From: Methylobacterium hispanicum
GTDB lineage: Bacteria; Pseudomonadota; Alphaproteobacteria; Rhizobiales; Beijerinckiaceae
Assembly: GCF_022179285.1 (NCBI RefSeq)
Contig: NZ_BPQO01000016.1
Coordinates: 1 to 64,000 of the forward strand
Direction of reading: 5' to 3'
DNA length: 64,000 nt
Shown piece by piece: positions 56,721 to 64,000 of this stretch. Both the position numbers and the translations under genes were made by a program. The number at the start of each line of letters is the position of its first letter. Position 1 is the stretch's first letter. The notes under the pieces are model-generated. The model was given only the letters and a program-made list of their open reading frames with translations. It made no database searches and was not told where the DNA came from.

Positions 56721-58418
56721 ATGCGATTCCTGGACGACCGATCCTTCCTCTTCAAGCTTGCGATGCCATTCGTGCTGGTCGTGCTGGTCGGAGCTGGCCT
56801 GATTCTGTACGCCCAGGACGTGATGCAGCGCATCTCCGTTCGCAGCGCCGGGCTGATCGACGTTCAGGTCGCCCGGCAGGAAAGCCTCGCCCGCATCCGG
56901 TTCGGCCTCGCGGAGGCTGCGGCGATGGACCGCAACATGCTGCTCGAGCCGGATCCGCAGAAGAAGGTGCGGTTCAAGGCTCCGCAGGACGCGGCGATGC
57001 AGGCGGCGAACGGCGCGGTCGAGAAGCTGCTCGCGATGTCGGAGACGCCCGAACGCCGCACGATGAATCTGTCGATGCAGCGCGACATCGAGGCCTTCTT
57101 CTCGGTCCTGCGCCGGACGACGGCCCTCGGCCTCGAGGGTCGCCGCGACGAGGCGTTCCAGATCGCGCGCGACGTCGGCATGGTGAACCGCCACAAGCTC
57201 AACGCCTGGCTCGAGGAACGCGAGGCCCGTGTCGCGACGGAGCTTCAGGCGGCCAAGCTGATGACCGCCGAAGAGGTGACGGACGCGACGCGCACGTTGG
57301 TCGCGACCGGGCTCGCGGGGCTCGCGCTCATCCTCGCCCTCGCGGCGGCGATCGTGGTTGTGTCGATCGCCCGGCCGCTCGCCCGGCTCGTCGCGGTGCT
57401 GCGGCGCATGGCGGCGGGCGAGATCGACGCGGAGATCCGCGAGGCCGCGCGCGGCGACGAGATCGGCGCCGTGGGCAGGGCGGTCGAGGGCATCAAGGCG
57501 ATGGTGGCGCGCAAGGCCGCCGAGCAGGCCGAGATCGCGCGTGTCGCCGACGCGGCCGCCGCGGCCGAGCGGCGGCGCACGATGATCGATCTGGCCGACA
57601 GTTTCGAGCACGCGGTCGGCGGCATCGTCGGCTCCGTTTCCGCCTCGGCCACCGAGTTGCAGGCCACCGCCCAGCAGATGACGTCGACGGCGAACGAGAC
57701 GGCGGGCCGCTCGAGCACGGTCGCGGCCGCCGCCGGCCAGGCGGCCTCGAACGTGCGGACCGTCGCGGCCGCGTCGGAGGAACTGGGCTCCTCGGTGCGG
57801 GAGATCGGCCGGCAGGTCGCGGGCTCGGCCGGGCTCGCCCGCTCGGCGGTCGGCGAGGCGGAGGAGACCGCCGATCTGGTGAACACGCTGAGCCGCGCGG
57901 CCGCGCGCATCGGTGACGTGGTCGGGCTGATCTCGACCATCGCGGGCCAGACCAACCTGCTCGCGCTCAACGCCACGATCGAGGCGGCGCGCGCTGGCGA
58001 GGCCGGCCGCGGCTTCGCGGTGGTGGCCAGCGAGGTCAAGGAGCTGGCCTCCCAGACCGCCCGGGCGACCGACGAGATCGCGGCGCAGATCCAGCAGATC
58101 CAGGGCTCCACGCACGGGGCCGTGCGGGCGATCGAGGGCATCACGGATCGGATCCGCGAGATCGACGCGGTGGCGGCCCAGATCGCGGCGGCCGTCGAGG
58201 AGCAGGGCGCCGCGACCCAGGAGATCGTCCGCAACGTCGCCCACGCCTCGGCGGGGACCGGCGAGGTCACGGCGAACATCGCGGGGGTCGCGGGCGCGGT
58301 CGAGGAGACCGGTGCGGCGGCCGCCCAGGTGCTAGCGTCCGCCTCCGAGCTGTCGCGTCAGTCCGAGCATCTCGGCGCCGAGGTGCACCGCTTCCTCGCG
58401 ACGGTGCGGGCGGCCTAA
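56721..58418 (+). CDS. methyl-accepting chemotaxis protein
   Basis: Membrane chemoreceptor of 565 residues. Seen: first transmembrane helix FKLAMPFVLVVLVGAGLILY, a periplasmic four-helix-like sensor (residues 35-190) with MDRNMLLEPDPQKKVRFKAP, second helix LVATGLAGLALILALAAAIV, a HAMP segment VSIARPLARLVAVLRRMAAG, and the signalling tip LISTIAGQTNLLALNATIEA followed by AGEAGRGFAVVASEVKELAS. GAGGA is 5 bases before ATG. No adjacent che genes in the window. Ligand unknown. Confidence 0.93.
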   Translation: MRFLDDRSFLFKLAMPFVLVVLVGAGLILYAQDVMQRISVRSAGLIDVQVARQESLARIRFGLAEAAAMDRNMLLEPDPQKKVRFKAPQDAAMQAANGAVEKLLAMSETPERRTMNLSMQRDIEAFFSVLRRTTALGLEGRRDEAFQIARDVGMVNRHKLNAWLEEREARVATELQAAKLMTAEEVTDATRTLVATGLAGLALILALAAAIVVVSIARPLARLVAVLRRMAAGEIDAEIREAARGDEIGAVGRAVEGIKAMVARKAAEQAEIARVADAAAAAERRRTMIDLADSFEHAVGGIVGSVSASATELQATAQQMTSTANETAGRSSTVAAAAGQAASNVRTVAAASEELGSSVREIGRQVAGSAGLARSAVGEAEETADLVNTLSRAAARIGDVVGLISTIAGQTNLLALNATIEAARAGEAGRGFAVVASEVKELASQTARATDEIAAQIQQIQGSTHGAVRAIEGITDRIREIDAVAAQIAAAVEEQGAATQEIVRNVAHASAGTGEVTANIAGVAGAVEETGAAAAQVLASASELSRQSEHLGAEVHRFLATVRAA

Positions 58419-58476
58419 GCCGGCCTGACCGGGGGCCCTGGACGCCCTCGCCTCCCGGCGCGGGTGGAGGCCGGCC

Positions 58477-59247
58477 TCAGGCTGGTTGGTCCGGGCCCGG
58501 TCCGGCGGTCTCGGCCGCGACGAAGCGGGCGTGACCCTCCGCGCGCAGGCGGCAGGCCGGGCAGGTGCCGCAGCCGTAGCCCCAGGCGTGCCGGGCGCCG
58601 CGCTCCCCGAGATAGCAGGTGTGGCTCTCCTCCACGATCAGCTCGACGAGCCCGCGCCCGCCGAGGTTCTGCGCGAGCGACCAGGTCCGCGCCTTGTCGA
58701 TCCACATCAGGGGCGTGTGCAGCACGAAGCGGCGGTCCATGCCGAGGTTGAGCGCCACCTGCATGGCCTTGATCGCGTCGTCGCGGCAGTCGGGATAGCC
58801 CGAGAAATCCGTCTCGCACATGCCGCCGACGATATGGCGGATGCCGCGCCGGTAGGCGAGCGTCGCCGCGAAGGTGAGGAAGACGAGGTTGCGGCCCGGC
58901 ACGAAGGTGTTGGGCAGGCCCGAGGCCGCGTAGCCGATCTCGGCCTCGCGGGTCAGCGCCGTCTCGGAGACCTGGCCGAGCGCGTCGAGGGCGAGCGTGT
59001 GGTCCTCGCCCAGGCGGCGGGCCCAGGCCGGCACGAGGTGGGCGAGGCCGGCGCGCAGGCGGGCGCGGGCGTCGAGCTCGATCCGGTGGCGCTGGCCGTA
59101 ATCGAAGCCCAGCGTCTCGACGCGGGCGAAGCGGTCGAGCGCCCAGGCGAGACAGGTGGCCGAGTCCTGTCCGCCCGAGAACAGCACCAGCGCCCGGTCG
59201 CCGCCGCTCTCGTTCCCGCGTCCTCGGCCGCCCTCACTCACCCGCAT
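58477..59247 (-). CDS. queC: 7-cyano-7-deazaguanine synthase
   Basis: ATP-dependent synthesis of preQ0 from 7-carboxy-7-deazaguanine in the queuosine pathway. The 256-residue product: PP-loop VLFSGGQDSATCLAWAL, GFDYGQRHRIEL, VPGRNLVFLTFAATLAY, and the C-terminal zinc-binding HTCYLGERG...YGCGTCPACRLR. The start overlaps the end of queD by 14 bases, so they are coupled. queE is not in the window. Confidence 0.94.
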   Translation of the reverse strand: MRVSEGGRGRGNESGGDRALVLFSGGQDSATCLAWALDRFARVETLGFDYGQRHRIELDARARLRAGLAHLVPAWARRLGEDHTLALDALGQVSETALTREAEIGYAASGLPNTFVPGRNLVFLTFAATLAYRRGIRHIVGGMCETDFSGYPDCRDDAIKAMQVALNLGMDRRFVLHTPLMWIDKARTWSLAQNLGGRGLVELIVEESHTCYLGERGARHAWGYGCGTCPACRLRAEGHARFVAAETAGPGPDQPA

Positions 59248-59590
59248 ACTCCGCCCAGGACAACGGGGTCTCGTAGACCCGCACCGCCGCCAGGCCCGGC
59301 AGGCCCGCCTTCGCCCGATGCCAGATCCAGGCCGCGATGTGCTCGGCGGTCGGGTTCTCCAGCCCCTCGATGTCGTTGAGGGTGTGGTGGTCGAGGCGCT
59401 CCAGCAGGGGCCGGAAGATCTCCTCGATGTCGTAGAAGTCGATCACCCAGCCGGTCCGGGGATCGATGTCGCCCGCCACCGTCAGCTCGACCCGGTAGGA
59501 ATGGCCGTGCATCCGGTGGCAGCGATGCGTCGCGGGCACGTTCGGCAGGCGGTGGGCCGCCTCGAAGGTGAAGGCCTGGGTGATCTTCAT
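59234..59590 (-). CDS. queD: 6-carboxy-5,6,7,8-tetrahydropterin synthase
   Basis: Converts dihydroneopterin triphosphate to 6-carboxytetrahydropterin for queuosine synthesis. The 118-residue product: AFTFEAAHRLPNVPATHRCH with the catalytic Cys and zinc His, RMHGHSYRVELTV with further zinc His, and ERLDHHTLNDIEGLENPTAE, which holds the catalytic His and Glu. First gene of the queD-queC pair. Confidence 0.95.
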   Translation of the reverse strand: MKITQAFTFEAAHRLPNVPATHRCHRMHGHSYRVELTVAGDIDPRTGWVIDFYDIEEIFRPLLERLDHHTLNDIEGLENPTAEHIAAWIWHRAKAGLPGLAAVRVYETPLSWAEYAGE

Positions 59591-59679
59591 GGGGTTCGTC
59601 TTCGTCAGCGATGCCGGTTCGGGGCCGGCCTCCGGTCGGCCCCCATAGCGCGTTCAAGCCCTTCCGGGCAAAGCACGTT

Positions 59680-60699
59680 TCAGGACGCTGCCCTGCCCGA
59701 GACGCCGGCCTGCGCGAAGGTCGCCATGTCGCGGTGGCAGGCGAGCGCCCCCTTCAGGAGGCCGATCGCCAGGGCGGCGCCCGAGCCCTCGCCGAGGCGC
59801 ATGCCGAGCGCGAGGAGCGGTTTCAGGCCGAGCCGCTCCAGCACCTCCGCGTGCGCGCCCTCCGCCGAGACGTGGCCCGCGAGGCAGTGGTCGAGGGCGC
59901 TCGGGTCGAGGGCATGCAGCACGGCCGCCGCCGCGGTCGAGACGTAGCCGTCGATCACCACCGGGACCCGCTGCATGCGCGCGGCCAGGATCGCGCCCGC
60001 CATCGCGGCGACCTCGCGCCCGCCGAGCCGGCGCAGGACCTCGAGCGGGTCGTCGAGATGCCCGGCATGGTGGGCGAGCGCCGCCTCGACCGCCGCGACC
60101 TTGCGGGCGTAGCCCCCCTCGTCGACTCCCGTGCCGCGCCCGACCCAGTGCGCGGGCTCTCCACCGAACAGGGCGGCGTAGATCGCCGCCGCGATGGTGG
60201 TGTTGCCGATGCCCATCTCGCCGACCCCGAGGCAGTCGGTCCCGGCCGCGATCGATTCCATGCCGAACGCCATGGTGGCGACGCAGCCGCGCTCGTCCAG
60301 CGCCGGGCCCTCGCAGATGTCGCCGGTCGGCACGTCGAGGGCGAGGTCGAAGACCTTGAAGCCGAGGCCGTAGGTCGCGCAGATCTGGTTGATCGCCGCT
60401 CCCCCGGCAGCGAAGTTGTCGAGCATCTGCCGGTTGACCGCGTCAGGAAAGGCCGAGACGCCCCGCCGCGTCACGCCGTGGCTCGCCGCGAACACGCAGA
60501 CGAGCGGCCGGTCGAGGGAGGGCGGCGCCTTGCCCTGCCAGGCGGCGAGCCAGGCGACCAGACCCTCCAGCCGTCCGAGTGCGCCCGCGGGCTTCGTCAA
60601 CTCGGCGTCGCGCGCCGCGACCGCGCCTGCGGCCTCCGCGTCGGCCTCGGGCATCGCGGCGACGAGGCGGCGGATGTCGTCGAAGGGGCTCTCGGTCAT
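59680..60699 (-). CDS. cobT: nicotinate-nucleotide-dimethylbenzimidazole phosphoribosyltransferase
   Basis: Makes alpha-ribazole phosphate for the lower ligand of cobalamin. The 339-residue product: RLVCVFAASHGVTRRGVSAF-like segment, FAAGGAAINQICATYGLGFK, GVGEMGIGNTTIAAAIYAAL and the C-terminal LGEGSGAALAIGLLKGALAC with the catalytic Glu. ATG 60699 is closest to homology. Divergent from cobS, the enzyme that joins its product to adenosylcobinamide-GDP. Confidence 0.95.
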   Translation of the reverse strand: MTESPFDDIRRLVAAMPEADAEAAGAVAARDAELTKPAGALGRLEGLVAWLAAWQGKAPPSLDRPLVCVFAASHGVTRRGVSAFPDAVNRQMLDNFAAGGAAINQICATYGLGFKVFDLALDVPTGDICEGPALDERGCVATMAFGMESIAAGTDCLGVGEMGIGNTTIAAAIYAALFGGEPAHWVGRGTGVDEGGYARKVAAVEAALAHHAGHLDDPLEVLRRLGGREVAAMAGAILAARMQRVPVVIDGYVSTAAAAVLHALDPSALDHCLAGHVSAEGAHAEVLERLGLKPLLALGMRLGEGSGAALAIGLLKGALACHRDMATFAQAGVSGRAAS

Positions 60700-60837
60700 C
60701 TGTGCAATCCTGTGGGCGGCCCGCGCGGGGGCTGCGGCGGCGCCCGGTCCGCACGCTATAGTGCCGCCGGGGCAGGGGGTGAAGGCGCCGGCAGCGGTGG
60801 GGCCGGCTGACGGCACTCTGGCGAAGGGACGCGGGCT

Positions 60838-61659
60838 ATGAACGGGCGACCCTCGGGCGGCGAGGCCGACTGGCCGGGCCGCTTCCTGCTGCGGGATCTC
60901 GCCGCCTGCCTGCGCTTCTACTCGCGCCTGCCGGTGCCGCATCTCGGCGGCGGCGATCCGCACGCGGCGCCCGATTTCACGACCGTGCCGCGGGTGCTGC
61001 CGGTCGCGGGCGTGATCCTGGCGCTCCCTTCGGCGGCCGCGCTGCTAGCCGCCTGGGGCCTCGGCCTCGGGCCCTTTCTCTCGGCGGTGCTGGCGCTCGC
61101 CGTCTCGGTCGGGGTGACGGGGGCCCTTCACGAGGACGGGCTCGCCGACGTCGCCGACGGGTTCGGGGGTGCGACCCCGGAGAGGCGCCTCGAGATCATG
61201 CGCGACAGCCGCATCGGCGCCTACGGGGCGACGGCGCTCGTTCTGGCGCTGGCCCTGCGGATCGGTGCCCTCGCGACCATGCTCGACCGGGCGGCGGCCT
61301 CGGCCGCGATCGCGCTGCTGCTGGCCGCCGCGCTCTCGCGGGTGGCGGCGCTCCTGCCGATGGTACTGCTCGGGCCGGCACGGCCGGGTGGCCTCAGCGC
61401 CTCGGTCGGCCGACCGACCCGGGGCACGCTCGGCACCGCGGCCGGCTTCGGCCTCGCGCTGGCCCTGCTTGCCCTGCCACTCGGACTCCCGGCGCACGGC
61501 GTCCTCGCGATGGTTCTGTCGTCCGGCCTCGCCGCCCTGGCCCTGACCCGGCTCGCCGACCGGAAGATCGGCGGGCAAACCGGCGACGTGGTCGGCGCCT
61601 GCCAGCAGGTCGCCGAGATCGCGGGCCTCCTCGGCCTCGTCGCCTGCCTGCCGGCCTGA
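60838..61659 (+). CDS. cobS: adenosylcobinamide-GDP ribazoletransferase
   Basis: Membrane enzyme performing the last assembly step of cobalamin, joining adenosylcobinamide-GDP to alpha-ribazole. The 273-residue product: DLAACLRFYSRLPVPHLGG, the active-site LHEDGLADVADGFGGATPE, RIGAYGATALVLALAL and several hydrophobic helices. Stop TGA at 61657-61659 lies inside a tandem repeat. ATG 60838 with AAGGGA upstream. Confidence 0.94.
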   Translation: MNGRPSGGEADWPGRFLLRDLAACLRFYSRLPVPHLGGGDPHAAPDFTTVPRVLPVAGVILALPSAAALLAAWGLGLGPFLSAVLALAVSVGVTGALHEDGLADVADGFGGATPERRLEIMRDSRIGAYGATALVLALALRIGALATMLDRAAASAAIALLLAAALSRVAALLPMVLLGPARPGGLSASVGRPTRGTLGTAAGFGLALALLALPLGLPAHGVLAMVLSSGLAALALTRLADRKIGGQTGDVVGACQQVAEIAGLLGLVACLPA

Positions 61660-61718
61660 CGACCGGTGGCGGCCTGACGACCGGTGGCGGCCTGACGACC
61701 GGTGCCGGCCTGACGCAC
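61653..61718 (+). repeat. 18-bp tandem repeat at stop codon
   Basis: Three full units at 61653-61670, 61671-61688 and 61689-61706, close to GGCCTGACGACCGGTGGC, and a partial fourth to 61718. The cobS stop (61657-61659) is in the first unit; because 18 is a multiple of three, TGA recurs in frame at 61675, 61693 and 61711. Confidence 0.88.
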
Positions 61719-61888
61719 AGCAAGGAAAGCGCGGACCTCGGCCTTTCACCGCCATGATCCCGGGCTCGGCTGTGCGGCCGCGGGATGACGGGATCGGGAA
61801 CGACACCGGACGGACCATCCGGAACCGACGCGCGCCCCTGGCCCGATCCGCCCTTGATCTCCCGGCCGATCGGCGGACAAGTGGGGCC

Positions 61889-62098
61889 ATGTCACAGAAG
61901 CCGTCGAGTCCCTGTACCAAGGTCTGCATCCTCGATGCCGGGACCGGCCTCTGCCAGGGCTGCGGTCGCACCCGCGACGAGATCGCCGCATGGGGCGGCC
62001 TCGGCGAGGCGCAGCGGCGCGCGATCATGGCGCGGCTCGAGGCACGGCTGCAGGCGGCCTACCCGGCCCCCGGGGCCGGGCGGGCGACCTCGCGATGA
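61889..62098 (+). CDS. DUF1289 small cysteine-motif protein
   Basis: A 69-residue protein. Seen: the DUF1289 pattern SPCTKVCILDAGTGLCQGCG with four cysteines that probably bind a metal, then RTRDEIAAWGGLGEAQRRAI and a helix ARLEARLQAAYPAP. Function unknown. Its stop overlaps the start of the protease gene by an ATGA junction. Confidence 0.88.
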   Translation: MSQKPSSPCTKVCILDAGTGLCQGCGRTRDEIAAWGGLGEAQRRAIMARLEARLQAAYPAPGAGRATSR

Positions 62099-62784
62099 TC
62101 CCGTACCTCGCGATCGCCGCGATCGTCGCCGTCGTGGCGCTCCTCGTCCTTACGGACGGGAGCGGCAGCGTGGGCGGCGTCGAGCCGGACACCCTGGCGG
62201 GCGTCGCATTCGGCGTCGGCACCCTGGTGCTCGTCACCGCCGGCTACTGGCGCCGCTTCGGCAGCGGCCTCGGCGTCAGCCTCCGCCACGCGCTCGTCTG
62301 GCTGGCGCTCGGCCTCGCCTGCGTCGTCGGCTACAGCTACCGCGAGGAGATCCAGGGCGTTAGTTCCCGGGTCGTCGGCGAGTTGCGGCCCGGCAGCGCC
62401 GTGGTCTCGGGCCAGACCGTCACGATCGTCCGGCGGCAGGACGGGGATTTCGAGGTCGAGGCCGAGGTGAACGGGCGCGTCCAGGCCTTCGCCTTCGACA
62501 CCGGCGCCAGCGCGGTGGTGCTCACCGCCGAGAACGCCGCCGCGCTCGGCATCCGGCCGGCCGAGGCCGCCTTCACCGCCCGGGTCTCCACCGCCAACGG
62601 CACGGCCTACGCGGCACCGATCCTCCTCGACGCGATCGGCATCGGCCCCATCACCGAGCGGCGCGTCCCGGCCCTCGTCGCCCGCACCGGGGCCCTCGGC
62701 CAGAACCTGCTCGGGCAGAGCTTCCTCACCCGGCTGCCCGGCTACGAGGTGCGCGGCGACCGGCTGATCCTGCAGGGACGCTGA
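62095..62784 (+). CDS. TIGR02281-type clan AA aspartic protease
   Basis: A 229-residue membrane-anchored retropepsin-like protease. Seen: hydrophobic helices YLAIAAIVAVVALLVLTDG and LRHALVWLALGLACVVGYS, then the catalytic AFDTGASAVVLTAENAAALG with Asp-Thr-Gly, STANGTAYAAPILLDAIGIG, and ALGQNLLGQSFLTRLPGYEV. One active-site motif, as expected for enzymes that work as dimers. Target unknown. Coupled to DUF1289. Confidence 0.9.
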   Translation: MIPYLAIAAIVAVVALLVLTDGSGSVGGVEPDTLAGVAFGVGTLVLVTAGYWRRFGSGLGVSLRHALVWLALGLACVVGYSYREEIQGVSSRVVGELRPGSAVVSGQTVTIVRRQDGDFEVEAEVNGRVQAFAFDTGASAVVLTAENAAALGIRPAEAAFTARVSTANGTAYAAPILLDAIGIGPITERRVPALVARTGALGQNLLGQSFLTRLPGYEVRGDRLILQGR

Positions 62785-62789
62785 GCCGC

Positions 62790-63542
62790 CTACTGGCCCG
62801 GCATGGTCAGGACCAGCGGCCCGTTGCGGGTGGCGACGACCGTGTGCTCGTACTGCACCGTGAGGGCGCGCGGGCGGCTGTAGAGCGTCCAGGGATCGTC
62901 CCCGTCCTCGGCGAAATCGGCCCCAAGCGACAGGAAGGGCTCCACGGTGAGGACCAGCCCCTCGCCCATGATCCGGCGTTCCGAGGCGTCCGGCCAGGTC
63001 GCGATCGCCTTGGGCTCCTCGTGCAGCGACAGGCCGACGCCGTGGCTCGCGAGGTTGCGCACCAGGGTGTAGCCGTTCTTGCGGGCGAAGGCGCCCACCG
63101 CTCGGCCGATGCCCGCCAGCGGCTTGCCGGCGCCGACCTCGCGCAGGCCGGCCCACATCGCCCGCCGGCCGTCCTTGCAGAGGCGCTCGACCCGGCGCGT
63201 CGCGGGCGGCACGGCGAAGGAGGCGCCCGTGTCGGCGAAGTAGCCGTCCTTCTCGGCGGAGACGTCGACGTTGACGAGGTCGCCCGGCCGGATCGCGCGA
63301 TCGCCGGGAATGCCGTGCGCGATCTCCTCGTTGACGCTGATGCAGGTCGCGCCGGGAAAGCCGTAGACCATCTCGGGCGCGGGGCGCGCGCCCGCATCCT
63401 CCATGACACGCCGCCCGATGCCGTCGAGCTCGCGGGTCGTCATGCCGGGCTCGATGGCACGTCCCATCGCCTCGAGCGCGTCGGCGACGATGCGCCCGAT
63501 CATTTTGAGGGCCGTGAGGTCGTCCTCGCTCGACACCGTCAT
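62790..63542 (-). CDS. map: methionine aminopeptidase, type I
   Basis: Removes N-terminal methionine from nascent proteins. The 250-residue product: INEEIAHGIPGDRAIRPGDL-like segment, metal ligands in VNVDVSAEKDGYFADTGASF (two Asp), ASHGVGLSLHEEP (His), VLTVEPFLSLGA (Glu) and VQYEHTVVAT (Glu). ATG at 63542. Convergent with the protease, with 5 bases between the stops. Confidence 0.95.
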   Translation of the reverse strand: MTVSSEDDLTALKMIGRIVADALEAMGRAIEPGMTTRELDGIGRRVMEDAGARPAPEMVYGFPGATCISVNEEIAHGIPGDRAIRPGDLVNVDVSAEKDGYFADTGASFAVPPATRRVERLCKDGRRAMWAGLREVGAGKPLAGIGRAVGAFARKNGYTLVRNLASHGVGLSLHEEPKAIATWPDASERRIMGEGLVLTVEPFLSLGADFAEDGDDPWTLYSRPRALTVQYEHTVVATRNGPLVLTMPGQ

Positions 63543-63717
63543 GTCCGCTCCTCCCGTGCGAAGATCTCAGCGCCGCGATGCCCGGAGACGGGCGACAAAA
63601 CCAGGGCTTTCTCGGCCGCCCGGGTTTCCACGCCCGCGCGCGCTCTATAAGCCGCGCCTCACGCCGCGAGGCGGGCGCGGACCCGCCTCGGGAAGCCGTG
63701 CCAAGGACACCGTGCCA

Positions 63718-64000
63718 ATGTCGCAGGTCGTGCAGTCCCGCCGCCTCCGGGCCACCGACATCGCCAAGGCCAAGGCCGAGGGGCGCAAGATCATCTCGCT
63801 CACCGCCTACCACGCTCACACCGCCTCGATCCTGGACGCGTACTGCGACTTCATCCTGGTCGGCGATTCGCTCGGCATGGTCATGCACGGGATGGAATCG
63901 ACCCTGCCCGTCACCCTGGAGATGATGATCCTGCAGGCGCAGGCGGTGATGCGGGGCACGAGCCGCGCTCTCGTCGTCGTCGACATGCCGTTCGGCTCCT
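63718..64000 (+). CDS. panB: 3-methyl-2-oxobutanoate hydroxymethyltransferase, N-terminal part (cut by window edge)
   Basis: First committed step of pantothenate synthesis, adding a hydroxymethyl group to ketoisovalerate. About 94 codons are in the window before the right edge. Seen: KIISLTAYHAHTASILDAYC, then the metal and substrate site FILVGDSLGMVMHGMESTLP and ALVVVDMPFGS. ATG 63718. Divergent from map. The pathway's later product feeds the coaBC reaction encoded at 8845-10062. Confidence 0.92.
   Translation, partial: MSQVVQSRRLRATDIAKAKAEGRKIISLTAYHAHTASILDAYCDFILVGDSLGMVMHGMESTLPVTLEMMILQAQAVMRGTSRALVVVDMPFGS

Noticed and set aside
60700..60837. Possible cobalamin riboswitch between divergent cobT and cobS
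   Set aside because: The gap is only 138 bases and I see no B12-box-like GCCACTG element. Real cobalamin riboswitches need about 200 bases.

Overview
The window is a high-GC, gene-dense stretch of an alphaproteobacterial chromosome. Gene content points to the Methylobacterium group (Methylobacteriaceae). The evidence is a membrane-linked formate dehydrogenase cluster, a PQQ (quinoprotein) relay module, an alphaproteobacterial LexA operator before ssb, the mutM/ubiE/ubiB/coaBC neighbourhood, and dispersed intergenic inverted repeats. The genus call is inference. No rRNA, tRNA, CRISPR array, prophage or transposase was found, so most of the window is core genome.

Layout. 1-13 kb: dxs (cut by the left edge), xseB, a small repair/phosphatase/HD-hydrolase cluster with tag, ygfZ, a dihydroorotase, pyruvate kinase from a TTG start, an acyl-CoA dehydrogenase, then coaBC, ubiB, ubiE. 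13-26.5 kb: mutM, a TPR lipoprotein, purE-purK, two divergent DUF465 genes, a propionyl-CoA synthetase, an old-yellow-enzyme oxidoreductase, several exported proteins, and ssb behind a LexA box. 26.5-46.3 kb: a formate dehydrogenase island. 46-53 kb: small regulators, a LysR gene, an isoquinoline-oxidoreductase-like molybdenum hydroxylase (two subunits) and dusA. 54-56.4 kb: a three-gene quinoprotein relay operon. 56.7-64 kb: a chemoreceptor, queC-queD, divergent cobT/cobS, DUF1289, a membrane aspartic protease, map, and panB (cut by the right edge).

The formate dehydrogenase island is the most coherent and interesting system. The structural genes (TAT-target peptide, alpha, beta, gamma, 40.4-45.3 kb) sit behind a TorD-type chaperone, DUF3305, DUF3306, and three poorly characterised genes (a lipoate/biotin-ligase-like protein, a DUF6505-like protein and a DUF6352-like protein). 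Facing away from these are a 675-residue iron-sulfur protein with four ferredoxin-type cysteine motifs and a left-going operon of molybdenum-cofactor genes. That operon holds three consecutive MoeA paralogues (one fused to a binding-protein domain, one with degenerate active-site motifs), MobB and an orphan tungstate-type permease. A secreted seven-bladed WD40 propeller ending in a monohaem cytochrome c lies between them. I infer that together they import or select Mo/W, build and insert bis-MGD cofactor, export the enzyme by Tat, and pass formate electrons to the respiratory chain and possibly to the propeller-cytochrome.

Non-coding structure is unusually rich. Two copies of a composite inverted repeat have covarying hairpin tips. 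There is one long imperfect hairpin element and a pair of perfect hairpins between convergent genes. Two tandem repeats begin at a stop codon and repeat that stop in frame.
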